Positions 24,559 to 31,400 of a stretch of DNA of 64,000 nt are shown here, piece after piece. This stretch comes from Candidatus Methanodesulfokora washburnensis (lineage in GTDB: Archaea; Korarchaeota; Korarchaeia; Korarchaeales; Korarchaeaceae): NCBI RefSeq assembly GCF_003947435.1, contig NZ_RCOS01000146.1:1-64000 (forward strand), written 5' to 3'. The notes under the pieces were generated by a model. It saw only the letters and a list, made by a program, of their open reading frames with translations, was not told where the DNA came from and did not search any database. The first letter of the stretch is position 1, and every line of letters begins with the position of its first letter. The translations under genes and the position numbers were made by a program.

Positions 24559-25131
24559 GTGGAATGCAGAAGGATAATAGTAGTAACCGGCTCTGTTGGA
24601 GCTGGTAAAACAACGCTATCGCGGGAGCTAGCTAGAATTTTGCAATGTAGATATATTAATTTAGGAGATTATCTGATCTCCAAGGGTTTAACGGCTGGAA
24701 TTGACAGAAGAAGGAAGAGTATAGTAGTGAAAGAAGGGAATATCATGGATGAGCTGAAAAAGGAGGATTGCCTGATAATAGAGACGATATACCCAAATCT
24801 TCTGAGTGGAATAAGTCCTGATCTCGTCATAGTGTTAAAATGCGACCCAGAGGAGCTCTATAGAAGGCTTAAGGATAGATATGATGCAGAAAAAATAATA
24901 GAAAATGTAGAAGCTGATGTAATTGATACATTTACAATAGAATCTATAAATACATTTGGAGATGATAAAATAATGGAAATTGATACAACCAATACAACAC
25001 TGGAGGATGAGGTTAAGTTGGTGCTGAGCGCCTTAAATGGGTCTGTCAAATTACCAATATTCTTGAATAGGGGATTGGATATCTATATTAAGCTTAACAG
25101 CATAAGAAGAATGCTGCTTGGGCATTCCTGA
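24559..25131 (+). CDS. AK6/Fap7-like adenylate kinase
   Basis: A 190-aa P-loop kinase like archaeal AK6/Fap7, which in relatives acts as adenylate kinase/ATPase and helps 16S rRNA maturation with ribosomal protein S11. Walker A is GSVGAGKTT, then YINLGDYLI and the base-binding RRRKSIVVKEG; the lid and core helix region is LVIVLKCDPEELYRRLKDR with ENVEADVID after it. The C-terminal 25 residues (LDIYIKLNSIRRMLLG) are an extension. It starts with GTG 24559. It is divergent from the polynucleotide kinase gene. Confidence 0.85.
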   Translation: MECRRIIVVTGSVGAGKTTLSRELARILQCRYINLGDYLISKGLTAGIDRRRKSIVVKEGNIMDELKKEDCLIIETIYPNLLSGISPDLVIVLKCDPEELYRRLKDRYDAEKIIENVEADVIDTFTIESINTFGDDKIMEIDTTNTTLEDEVKLVLSALNGSVKLPIFLNRGLDIYIKLNSIRRMLLGHS

Positions 25132-25140
25132 AAATCTAAG

Positions 25141-25214
25141 TGCCGGGGGTGGGATTTGAACCCACGACCGCCCGGTCTTCAGCCGGGCGCTCTCCCAGTC
25201 TGAGCTACCCCGGC
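25141..25214 (-). tRNA. tRNA-Phe(GAA)
   Basis: On the minus strand: acceptor GCCGGGG/CCCCGGC, D-arm TAGCTCAGACTGGGAGAGC, anticodon stem CCCGG/CCGGG with loop CTGAAGA (anticodon GAA), and T-loop TTCAAAT. No intron, no encoded CCA, discriminator A. Seven bases separate it from tRNA-Ala. Confidence 0.96.
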
Positions 25215-25221
25215 ACAAAAA

Positions 25222-25295
25222 TGGACCGGGAGGGATTTGAACCCTCGGCCTCCCGCATGCCAAGCGGGCGCGCTACCAGACTGCGCCACCGGCCC
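25222..25295 (-). tRNA. tRNA-Ala(GGC)
   Basis: On the minus strand: acceptor GGGCCGG/CCGGTCC with the G3-U70 wobble that identifies alanine tRNA, anticodon stem CCCGC/GCGGG with loop TTGGCAT (anticodon GGC), T-loop TTCAAAT. No intron and no encoded CCA. It is downstream of L37e and may be co-transcribed. Confidence 0.96.
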
Positions 25296-25316
25296 ACTAA
25301 AACATATTATCTATAT

Positions 25317-25481
25317 TTAAGCTTTGCTCCAAGCATAGCTTCTAAGTCTCTTGCTCCTTCCAAAGCCACAAGAGGCACAATATCCCTTTTTTATGTTAAA
25401 TGAATTCCTACCACACCTTCTGCATCTCACATGAGTTTTTCCTCTGCTCCTCCTTCCCATTGATGGTGTTCCTTTTGTCAT
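25317..25481 (-). CDS. rpl37e: Ribosomal protein L37e
   Basis: A 54-aa large-subunit protein. The reading is [20 protein letters not shown] at the start, then two CxxC pairs (CRRCG ... CASCGFG) forming the zinc ribbon, and a basic end ([13 protein letters not shown]). These are the standard L37e features and length. Its ATG overlaps the stop of the Sm-like gene (ATGA). In archaea SmAP and L37e are often adjacent, as here. Confidence 0.95.
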   Translation of the reverse strand: MTKGTPSMGRRSRGKTHVRCRRCGRNSFNIKKGYCASCGFGRSKRLRSYAWSKA

Positions 25482-25723
25482 TCCTTCACCTCCTTAGGCA
25501 TAGATATAGCAACAACCATATCTCCTCTCACTAAAACTCTTTTCCCCAGCCTTATGGACTTTCTTTCTCCCTTGTCAACTATTAACTCTTCAGCATCTCC
25601 CAGTATCAGATTAAGATGTCTGTCAAATGATTCCAGCTTTCCTCTTATCCAAAAGCCTGTCTTCAAAGATACGAGGACATCTTCCCTCATGTTCTTGCTC
25701 AGATAGGCTGCTGTGTCGGGCAT
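25478..25723 (-). CDS. Sm-like archaeal protein (SmAP/LSm)
   Basis: A roughly 81-aa Sm-fold protein that forms rings and binds U-rich RNA. Sm motif 1 is [32 protein letters not shown], with the conserved G and D/N turn; Sm motif 2 is [15 protein letters not shown], containing the RGD/NVV signature. The in-frame TTG 25726 precedes ATG 25723, which is preferred. It is the first gene of the SmAP-L37e pair. Its upstream region is shared with the divergent SepF gene. Confidence 0.95.
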   Translation of the reverse strand: MPDTAAYLSKNMREDVLVSLKTGFWIRGKLESFDRHLNLILGDAEELIVDKGERKSIRLGKRVLVRGDMVVAISMPKEVKE

Positions 25724-25800
25724 CAAGGCAAGACCATCGACGATATAAAAACTTAATCAAAGGTTTTTATTCCCCAGCTTCAGCACAGAGGTGTGGGAGC

Positions 25801-26169
25801 ATGAGCAGGATATTCAAGAAGATACTGGGAAAGGAGGAAGAAAAAGAAGAAGAAATTATAGAGGAGGAGAAACCCTTATCTCACTTCCCATCTGTGTCCG
25901 AGAAGGCAATGGCAATAAAACCAATGAGCATGAGATCAATGGATGACATAGACTCAATTGTGAATGAAGTAAACGATGGAAATATAGTTATACTGAGGTA
26001 TGATGACATGGCATCAGAGCCTGAGAAGCTCAAGATGGCACTAGAGAGGTTGAAGGAGAGGATCTTGGATATAGGAGGAGACATGGTTTTAGTGAAATCT
26101 GGAAAGAACAGTCCTCTCCTAATAGCTCCAAGGTTCGTGGAGATATGGAGGACTCCAAAGGAGGAATAA
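25801..26169 (+). CDS. SepF-like cell division protein (DUF552)
   Basis: A 122-aa SepF homolog. The N-terminal 40 residues are a charged amphipathic and acidic stretch (MSRIFKKILGKEEEKEEE). The conserved domain runs from IKPMSMRSMDDIDSIVNEV through GNIVILRYDDM to RILDIGGDMVLVKSGKNSPLLIAP. SepF anchors FtsZ in many prokaryotes; in archaea lacking FtsZ its role is open. The frame reads back to 25627, but that part is the complement of the SmAP gene. ATG 25801 is right. It ends five bases from fttA on the other strand. Confidence 0.85.
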   Translation: MSRIFKKILGKEEEKEEEIIEEEKPLSHFPSVSEKAMAIKPMSMRSMDDIDSIVNEVNDGNIVILRYDDMASEPEKLKMALERLKERILDIGGDMVLVKSGKNSPLLIAPRFVEIWRTPKEE

Positions 26170-26174
26170 CAGCG

Positions 26175-28055
26175 TCACACTAACCTTAACTTCTCTCCAA
26201 TTGATGGAGCCATGACAGCAGCTCCTATACTTCTGCTCAGCAGTGGTTTAAATGATCTGATCTTCTCTGCCTCTCCATGTACCAGTATTATCCTAGATGG
26301 TTTAGGTATCGATGATGGATATGTGAGAAGCTGAACTTTATCTGCGTGAGCCGAAAATCCCTCTACAAAGTGTATCTCAGCCTTAACTTCAATTTTTCTC
26401 ATCTCACCCATCTCATCCCTTATTCTGATCTCTCTAGCTCCTTCTTTCAGCTCTCTTCCCAGCGTTCCCTCAGCTTGATAGCTCACTAAAACTACTGAAT
26501 TCCTTGGATCAGGGCTCATTCTGATGAAGTAATCAACACTAGGTCCTCCGTTAAGCATGCCCGATGGTGCTATTATGATGCTTGGTCCTCCTGTTGCTAT
26601 TGAATCCTTATCTTCAGTTCCTTTTAGCATTGTGAAGTGCTCATCCGTGAAGGGATCCTTGTCCTCACCGAAGACCCTAGCCTTTATGTAATCTGAGAGA
26701 TAGCTTGGATAAGCTGAGTGTATTGCAGTAGAATCATATACCATGCCATCTATGTAAACAGGAACGTCAGGTATTTCTTTCCTTGAAAAGGCCTCCACCA
26801 AAGTTATCATTATCTCCTGAGCTCTTCCAACAGATAAAGCTGGTATAAGAACTCTTCCATTTCTCTCAATAGTGTCCTTTATTATTTGTATCAACTGCTT
26901 CTCAGCTTCCCATAAAGGAGGCAGAACGTCCTGCTCCCCTCCATAAGTGCACTCCATTATCAGGGTCTCTACTCTAGGAAATGAGGTATCTGCCTTTCCA
27001 AGAAGCTTCGTCTCTCTGAACCTGAAATCTCCTGTGTATAGGATGTTATGCTTCCTTATGTTCAGATGTACTAGGGCTGAGCCGAGTATATGACCTGCAT
27101 TGTAGAAGGTAAGCTTGACATCTGGTGATATATCAACTGTCTCCTCATAATCCAAAACAATCATGTGATTCAGCATCCGGGCCACATCTGCCTCAGAGAA
27201 ATAGGGAATTATACCCTGTCTTCTCGATAGATTTATGTAATCAAGGAGAAGAAGCACTATTAAATCTCTTGTAGGCCTTGTAACGTAAACAGGGCCCCTG
27301 TATCCATATTTGAAGAGAAAAGGAAGAGCTCCTGAGTGATCAAGATGAGCATGGGATATTATCACTGCATCTATCTCATCTAGATCTATTAGATCATAGC
27401 GAGGAAATGCCTCCCCCCTACCCAAGCTTATTCCTGCATCAAGAAGTACTGATCCCTCATTTGTGGTAACAGCTATGGAACTCCTTCCAACCTCTCTTGC
27501 CCCACCAAGGAAGCTTACAAATATCCCTCTCTCAATACCGATGGGCTCTCTGTATATCCTCTCTGCTATTTTTCTCATTATCTTCTTTCTCTCAGCTGAG
27601 CCTTCGATTAAGTAGTTGTATATTGTGTTAAGAAGACCTGACTCCATCGTTGGAGCCCTTAAGACAACAGGCCTCCATCCAGTCTTCTTCAGTATTTCAT
27701 TTATGTAATAACCGCTTTTTCCCACGACATAGCCAGTCCTTTTAGCTATTATGTATATCTCTCTTGTCTCCTCTACAGCTCTTATATCTGTTATCTCAGC
27801 TTTTTGGGGTATCATCTCCCTTATAACTCTTTTCGCATCCTCCTCTGGAAGCATTTTTCCTGAGGACATCACTATTATCTTTTTTCTCAGAAGCTTTGCT
27901 GCCTCACCAACAGTGTTATTTGATTCTAGGAAGCTTGATGGATCATCCACATAAACCACAACAAAAGGACCCTCAAGTTCAACCTTCTTGACTTCGCCTA
28001 TCCTCGAAAGAACCTCCTTTACTTTCTTCTTTATCTCAGAAGGGCCTCCTTTCAA
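26175..28055 (-). CDS. fttA: FttA/aCPSF1, transcription-terminating ribonuclease
   Basis: A 626-aa metallo-beta-lactamase/beta-CASP nuclease that ends transcription by cutting nascent RNA. Two N-terminal KH domains (residues 1-150, with VVGKSGYYINEILKKTGWRP) precede the catalytic part. HAHLDHSG is the metal site, with ECTYG, GRAQEIM and SGMLNGGPS in the beta-CASP part and FSAHADKVQL near the end. The length is typical. It starts with TTG 28055 behind GGAGGT, two bases after the proteasome beta gene, so the two are co-transcribed. Confidence 0.95.
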   Translation of the reverse strand: MKGGPSEIKKKVKEVLSRIGEVKKVELEGPFVVVYVDDPSSFLESNNTVGEAAKLLRKKIIVMSSGKMLPEEDAKRVIREMIPQKAEITDIRAVEETREIYIIAKRTGYVVGKSGYYINEILKKTGWRPVVLRAPTMESGLLNTIYNYLIEGSAERKKIMRKIAERIYREPIGIERGIFVSFLGGAREVGRSSIAVTTNEGSVLLDAGISLGRGEAFPRYDLIDLDEIDAVIISHAHLDHSGALPFLFKYGYRGPVYVTRPTRDLIVLLLLDYINLSRRQGIIPYFSEADVARMLNHMIVLDYEETVDISPDVKLTFYNAGHILGSALVHLNIRKHNILYTGDFRFRETKLLGKADTSFPRVETLIMECTYGGEQDVLPPLWEAEKQLIQIIKDTIERNGRVLIPALSVGRAQEIMITLVEAFSRKEIPDVPVYIDGMVYDSTAIHSAYPSYLSDYIKARVFGEDKDPFTDEHFTMLKGTEDKDSIATGGPSIIIAPSGMLNGGPSVDYFIRMSPDPRNSVVLVSYQAEGTLGRELKEGAREIRIRDEMGEMRKIEVKAEIHFVEGFSAHADKVQLLTYPSSIPKPSRIILVHGEAEKIRSFKPLLSRSIGAAVMAPSIGEKLRLV

Positions 28056-28057
28056 GA

Positions 28058-28693
28058 TTACCTCCTCTCAATCATCTTCTGTATCTCATCTCTTTCCAAG
28101 AATTTCACGCCTCTTTCATCGACAACGGTTAGATCTATGCCATCTCCTGTTGCAGAATCCCTCGAGAGAGCTGATAACATCGCATTTAGCGCAAGAATTT
28201 TCCCTTTTTCCACGCTTATTTCGGTTGAATAGCCCTCTTCGATCACAGAAATTGCAACAGGGGAGCCTGAGCCAGTTGCTATATAGTTCTCCTCTGTTAG
28301 TGTGCCATAGAAGTCTACATTAAAGAGATGAGGTCCACTTCTGTCAACACCACCCACTATGAGATGAGCTATCAGTATATAGGGTCTGTATGATCTGAGC
28401 ATCAATGCAAGGTACTTTGCTATCGAGCTTATTGGCATTTCCCTCTCTTGATCTAGTTCGTACAAACTTGATATGGCTGAGAGAATTGTTGTCAAGTACT
28501 GCCCATCTGCCACAAGACCTGATATCGTTGCAACAGCTCTGTTTGATATCTTTATCGTCTTTCTAGCATTTTTGCTAGCAATGAAGGTCTCTGATGATGC
28601 CCTCCTATCCGATGCTATCACAACTCCATCCAAACACTTTATCCCGACTGTTGTAGTTCCCTTCAGCATCTTCTCATAGACATCGGGTTTCAT
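28058..28693 (-). CDS. psmB: Proteasome beta subunit
   Basis: A 211-aa proteasome beta subunit. A short propeptide ends MLKG before TTTVGIKCLDGVVIASDRRAS. Threonine after the glycine is the catalytic N-terminus, and the Lys of SDRR-nearby and DxR motifs are in place. ISGLVADGQYL and FYGTLTEENYIATGSGS fit the fold. GTG 28702 is in frame, but ATG 28693 is preferred because AAGGTGG precedes it by five bases. It is the first gene of the operon with fttA. Confidence 0.93.
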   Translation of the reverse strand: MKPDVYEKMLKGTTTVGIKCLDGVVIASDRRASSETFIASKNARKTIKISNRAVATISGLVADGQYLTTILSAISSLYELDQEREMPISSIAKYLALMLRSYRPYILIAHLIVGGVDRSGPHLFNVDFYGTLTEENYIATGSGSPVAISVIEEGYSTEISVEKGKILALNAMLSALSRDSATGDGIDLTVVDERGVKFLERDEIQKMIERR

Positions 28694-28702
28694 GAAAACC
28701 AC

Positions 28703-29356
28703 CTTAAAAGCAATTCAAATAAGAGCTGCTTATATTTAAGCATAATCTCAAATAAAATAAAATTCGCTTCAAATCTCCTAGTTTCTAGGAGCTTCTATCG
28801 GATAGTTAAAATTTACTATCCGTTCCACCCCAGTCTTAGCCTCATAAGTGGCTGTTACCATATTAGCTTAAATCTATTTAAGTCTACCTATTTTGAAATC
28901 ACTGGCTGCAGCTTTAAGGTTTTTTGTATTGTCGCATTACCGACCCTATTGCGACGATGTAAAGAGAAAAAAATTATTTAAAAAAATTATACTTATTAGT
29001 TATAGAAGCTTACTGATTTTTAAGCTACTGAGTAGTATTTACTAGACAATAGATTAGCCTCCTAGCAGACCGTTGTCGGATAGTCATTTTATAACTATCC
29101 GTTCCATCTCGGATAGCAACTATCCTCATTGATGGCTTTCAGGGGCAACGGGGCTCCCCTCATCCTGTGTATATCCTGTTCATGCCCATTCGGTGCTACA
29201 TACCACCACATATCGGGCACAGAACACAGGGATCTCCCATTTATGAATTTATCGTGTGGTTATATCCAGAAAGGTTATATAAAGTTAACTATCTGGAAAC
29301 TGCTGAGGAACCCAATAAGGTTAAATATTCGACAATTCCGATGGCATGTGACCTCT
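28703..29356. other. Gene-free stretch of about 650 bp
   Basis: No intact gene is supported between psmB and gcvH. The stretch holds repeated hairpins (28799-29125), a further hairpin GTCGCA-N13-TGCGAC (28931-28955), long A and T runs (28968-28990), and a TATA-like GGTTAAATATTC (29319-29330) that would serve gcvH. On the minus strand 29110-29260, short open segments with clustered cysteines are broken by stop codons. They may be debris of a lost gene. Confidence 0.5.
28799..29125. repeat. Repeated hairpins with GGATAGT/ACTATCC arms
   Basis: Two copies of a perfect 8-bp-arm hairpin, CGGATAGT ... ACTATCCG, lie at 28799-28822 (8-nt loop) and 29077-29101 (9-nt loop). In both copies GTTCCA follows. 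A third, shorter version, GGATAG-CAA-CTATCC, is at 29111-29125. The arms are identical while the loops differ, so the pairing seems kept. They bracket about 250 bp of AT-rich sequence. They could be ends of a small non-autonomous element or protein-binding or RNA structures. Confidence 0.6.
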
Positions 29357-29773
29357 ATGAGCGTGCCAGCAGACAGGTATTACACTAAAACCCACGAATG
29401 GGCCCTTCCCTTGGGTGGAAAAAGGATAAGGGTTGGAATAACAAAGCATGCAGTCGAGGAGCTTGGAGATATAACCTATGTGGAGATCAGACCTATTGGA
29501 ACTAGAGTCAGAGCTGGAGAACCCATCGGAACTATAGAAAGCAATAAGGCCACTGAGAAGATATATGCCCCTATTAGCGGGATTATAGTTGAGAGAAACA
29601 GGGAAGCTGGAGTAGTTGAGGAAGGATCTGAGGAGTTCGGAGCTGGAGAGATTGAAAGGATAGCGGATGACCCCTATGGAAGTGGATGGATAGCCGAAAT
29701 CGAGGCAGATAATCCTGAGGAGTTAAATAATTTATTAAAGGCTGAGGAATATGAGAAACTGCTTAAGAGTTAG
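29357..29773 (+). CDS. gcvH: Glycine cleavage system H protein-like lipoyl carrier
   Basis: A 138-aa lipoyl-carrier protein. DRYYTKTHEWA opens the domain, ITKHAVEELGDITYVE follows, and GTIESNKATEKIYAPISG holds the lipoylated lysine. GSGWIAEIEADNPEELNNLL closes it. In glycine cleavage the H protein shuttles the aminomethyl group; other GcvH-like proteins serve lipoate transfer. No P, T or L protein is in the window. The frame is open back to 29129, but ATG 29357 matches the family N-terminus. It overlaps the archaemetzincin gene by 23 bases. Confidence 0.92.
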   Translation: MSVPADRYYTKTHEWALPLGGKRIRVGITKHAVEELGDITYVEIRPIGTRVRAGEPIGTIESNKATEKIYAPISGIIVERNREAGVVEEGSEEFGAGEIERIADDPYGSGWIAEIEADNPEELNNLLKAEEYEKLLKS

Positions 29774-30143
29774 GATAAAGGGAAATTGCTCTGAGAAACT
29801 CATATCAGCGCTGAAGATAGCTTCAGAGGTGATCCCAGAGCTTTGCTTTTTCTTCTCAGATATAAATACAGAATATGAGGTGACAGTGGGAAATGAAGAA
29901 CCGCTGAAGGGAGCATCAGGCGTATTTGATATCCCAAGAAAAACAGCTTATGTGGTGGATTTGGATGGAAGATACAGGCTCTCGAGAGCAATACTTCATG
30001 AGATAGGTCATATGCTTGGATTGAACCATTGTAGCAACAGGAATTGTGTGATGAGCGAGCTTTCGTGCCTTGATGATTCATATCCTGAGTTCTGCCATGT
30101 ATGCAGGGCTGCTCTTAGGGAGGGGATAGCACGAAGTACATAA
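29751..30143 (+). CDS. amzA: Archaemetzincin-like zinc protease (short)
   Basis: A 130-aa metalloprotease. The active-site motif HEIGHMLGLNHC is followed by CVM, then FCHVC, which is the archaemetzincin pattern HExxHxxGxxHCxxxxCxM...CxxC with the second zinc-binding cysteines. Archaeal archaemetzincins are usually near 170-190 aa, so the N-terminal part here is short. It starts with ATG inside the gcvH end. Biological substrates are unknown. The HD-hydrolase frame opens within its last codons. Confidence 0.87.
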   Translation: MRNCLRVRIKGNCSEKLISALKIASEVIPELCFFFSDINTEYEVTVGNEEPLKGASGVFDIPRKTAYVVDLDGRYRLSRAILHEIGHMLGLNHCSNRNCVMSELSCLDDSYPEFCHVCRAALREGIARST

Positions 30144-31366
30144 AGGATCCTATTCATGGATACATAAAAATAAATGATATTGAGCTTAGCATTATAGAGA
30201 CAAGGCCTCTCCAGAGACTGAGAAGGATAAAACAGCTTGCGGGCTCTGAGTACGTCTACCCAGGAGCTATACACACAAGATTTGAGCATTCCATAGGCAC
30301 TATGCACATGGCTGGCCTCATTGCTGAGACACTTAAAGATTTAGGAGTTGATGTAGTGCAACTGTCAAGACTTCAGGGTCTACTTCATGATGTCGGACAT
30401 GGGCCCTTTTCTCACACCTTCGAGCCTGTTCTTGAGAGAATATGTGGGTTAAGCCATGAGGAAATGACCCAGAAGATAGTAAAAGAGACTGAAATATCAG
30501 ATGTTCTGAGCAAAAATGGATTTGATCCAACCGAGGTTGCGGATTACTCAATAGGAAGAGGAAAAATAAGGTATCAAAATCAGATAATAAGATCTCCATT
30601 CGATGCCGACAAGCTAGACTTCACGATGAGGGATTCCTATCACACTGGAGCTGGTTATTATGTAGATGCATACAGAATAGCATATAATGTGGGAATTATT
30701 GATAACTCACTTGGATTGAACATAAAGGCACTACCAACGCTTGAGTCCCTGCTCATCTCAAGGCTTCTATCCTTCAGATCCATATACTTTCACAAGACAT
30801 CAAGAGCCGCACAAGTTATGTTAACGAGGGCAATGGAGATAGTTGCTGATAGGCTTGAAGTTGAGGAAGCAGCAAAAGATGTGGAAAAATACATTCAGCT
30901 AGATGACTACACAGTGTGGAATGTGATAAGGAGTGATCCAAGAACAAAGAGCATATTTGAGGATCTGGCGAATAGAAGGCTACTAAAAGTCGCATATGAG
31001 GATATCTTATATAGAAGAGAGGGTGATCTATCCCTTCTCGAGAGGAAGAGTGTGATAGAGGGGATAAGGGATGAGATAGCTAATAGATCAGGAGTTCCGA
31101 GAGAGGAGATATACGTAGATACTCCACTGCTCCGCACACTTCCCATGGAGGATATGTCCCTTGAAGTTCTCTTCTTCTCATCAGAGGGAGGTGAAATCAA
31201 GAGATTAAATGCAGAGGAGATATCTCCAATAATATATCAACTGAGAAGGACTGTTATGAGCACTTTGAGGGTTTACACTAGAAGAGAGAATGTGGAAAAA
31301 GTGAAAAAAGCAGCTGAAGAGGTCTTCAGAGGAGGAAGCTCATTTTATTACAGGGTGTCATACTAG
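30131..31366 (+). CDS. HD-domain phosphohydrolase lacking a normal start codon
   Basis: An HD-superfamily phosphohydrolase of the dGTPase-like group (COG1078), about 410 aa. The conserved N-terminus KYIKDPIHGYIKI, then RPLQRLRRIKQLAGSEYVYPGAIHTRFEHSIG, and LLHDVGHGPFSHTFE with the HD pair are clear. The first ATG (30302) falls inside this conserved region, after the metal-binding histidine. Upstream in frame to the TAG at 30116 there is no ATG, GTG or TTG. The Shine-Dalgarno-like GGAGGGGAT (30119-30127) suggests a start at ACG 30131 or ATA 30140. A frameshift with the archaemetzincin gene, or a sequencing error, is also possible. Confidence 0.8.
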   Translation, partial: TKYIKDPIHGYIKINDIELSIIETRPLQRLRRIKQLAGSEYVYPGAIHTRFEHSIGTMHMAGLIAETLKDLGVDVVQLSRLQGLLHDVGHGPFSHTFEPVLERICGLSHEEMTQKIVKETEISDVLSKNGFDPTEVADYSIGRGKIRYQNQIIRSPFDADKLDFTMRDSYHTGAGYYVDAYRIAYNVGIIDNSLGLNIKALPTLESLLISRLLSFRSIYFHKTSRAAQVMLTRAMEIVADRLEVEEAAKDVEKYIQLDDYTVWNVIRSDPRTKSIFEDLANRRLLKVAYEDILYRREGDLSLLERKSVIEGIRDEIANRSGVPREEIYVDTPLLRTLPMEDMSLEVLFFSSEGGEIKRLNAEEISPIIYQLRRTVMSTLRVYTRRENVEKVKKAAEEVFRGGSSFYYRVSY

Positions 31367-31400
31367 CAGATTTTTAATTAGGTCTCCCTCAACTAAAGCT

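Noticed and set aside
25140-25403. Open frames with GFEPTTARS and GFEPSASRM
   Set aside because: They are complements of tRNA-Phe and tRNA-Ala and of L37e.
29129-29356. N-terminal extension of the GcvH frame
   Set aside because: It lies in the hairpin zone and has no likeness to H proteins. The family start matches ATG 29357.
29167-29388. 73-aa frame beginning MYILFMPIRCY
   Set aside because: It reads somewhat like protein (VWLYPERLYK) but overlaps the start of gcvH in another frame, has no ribosome site and no family match.
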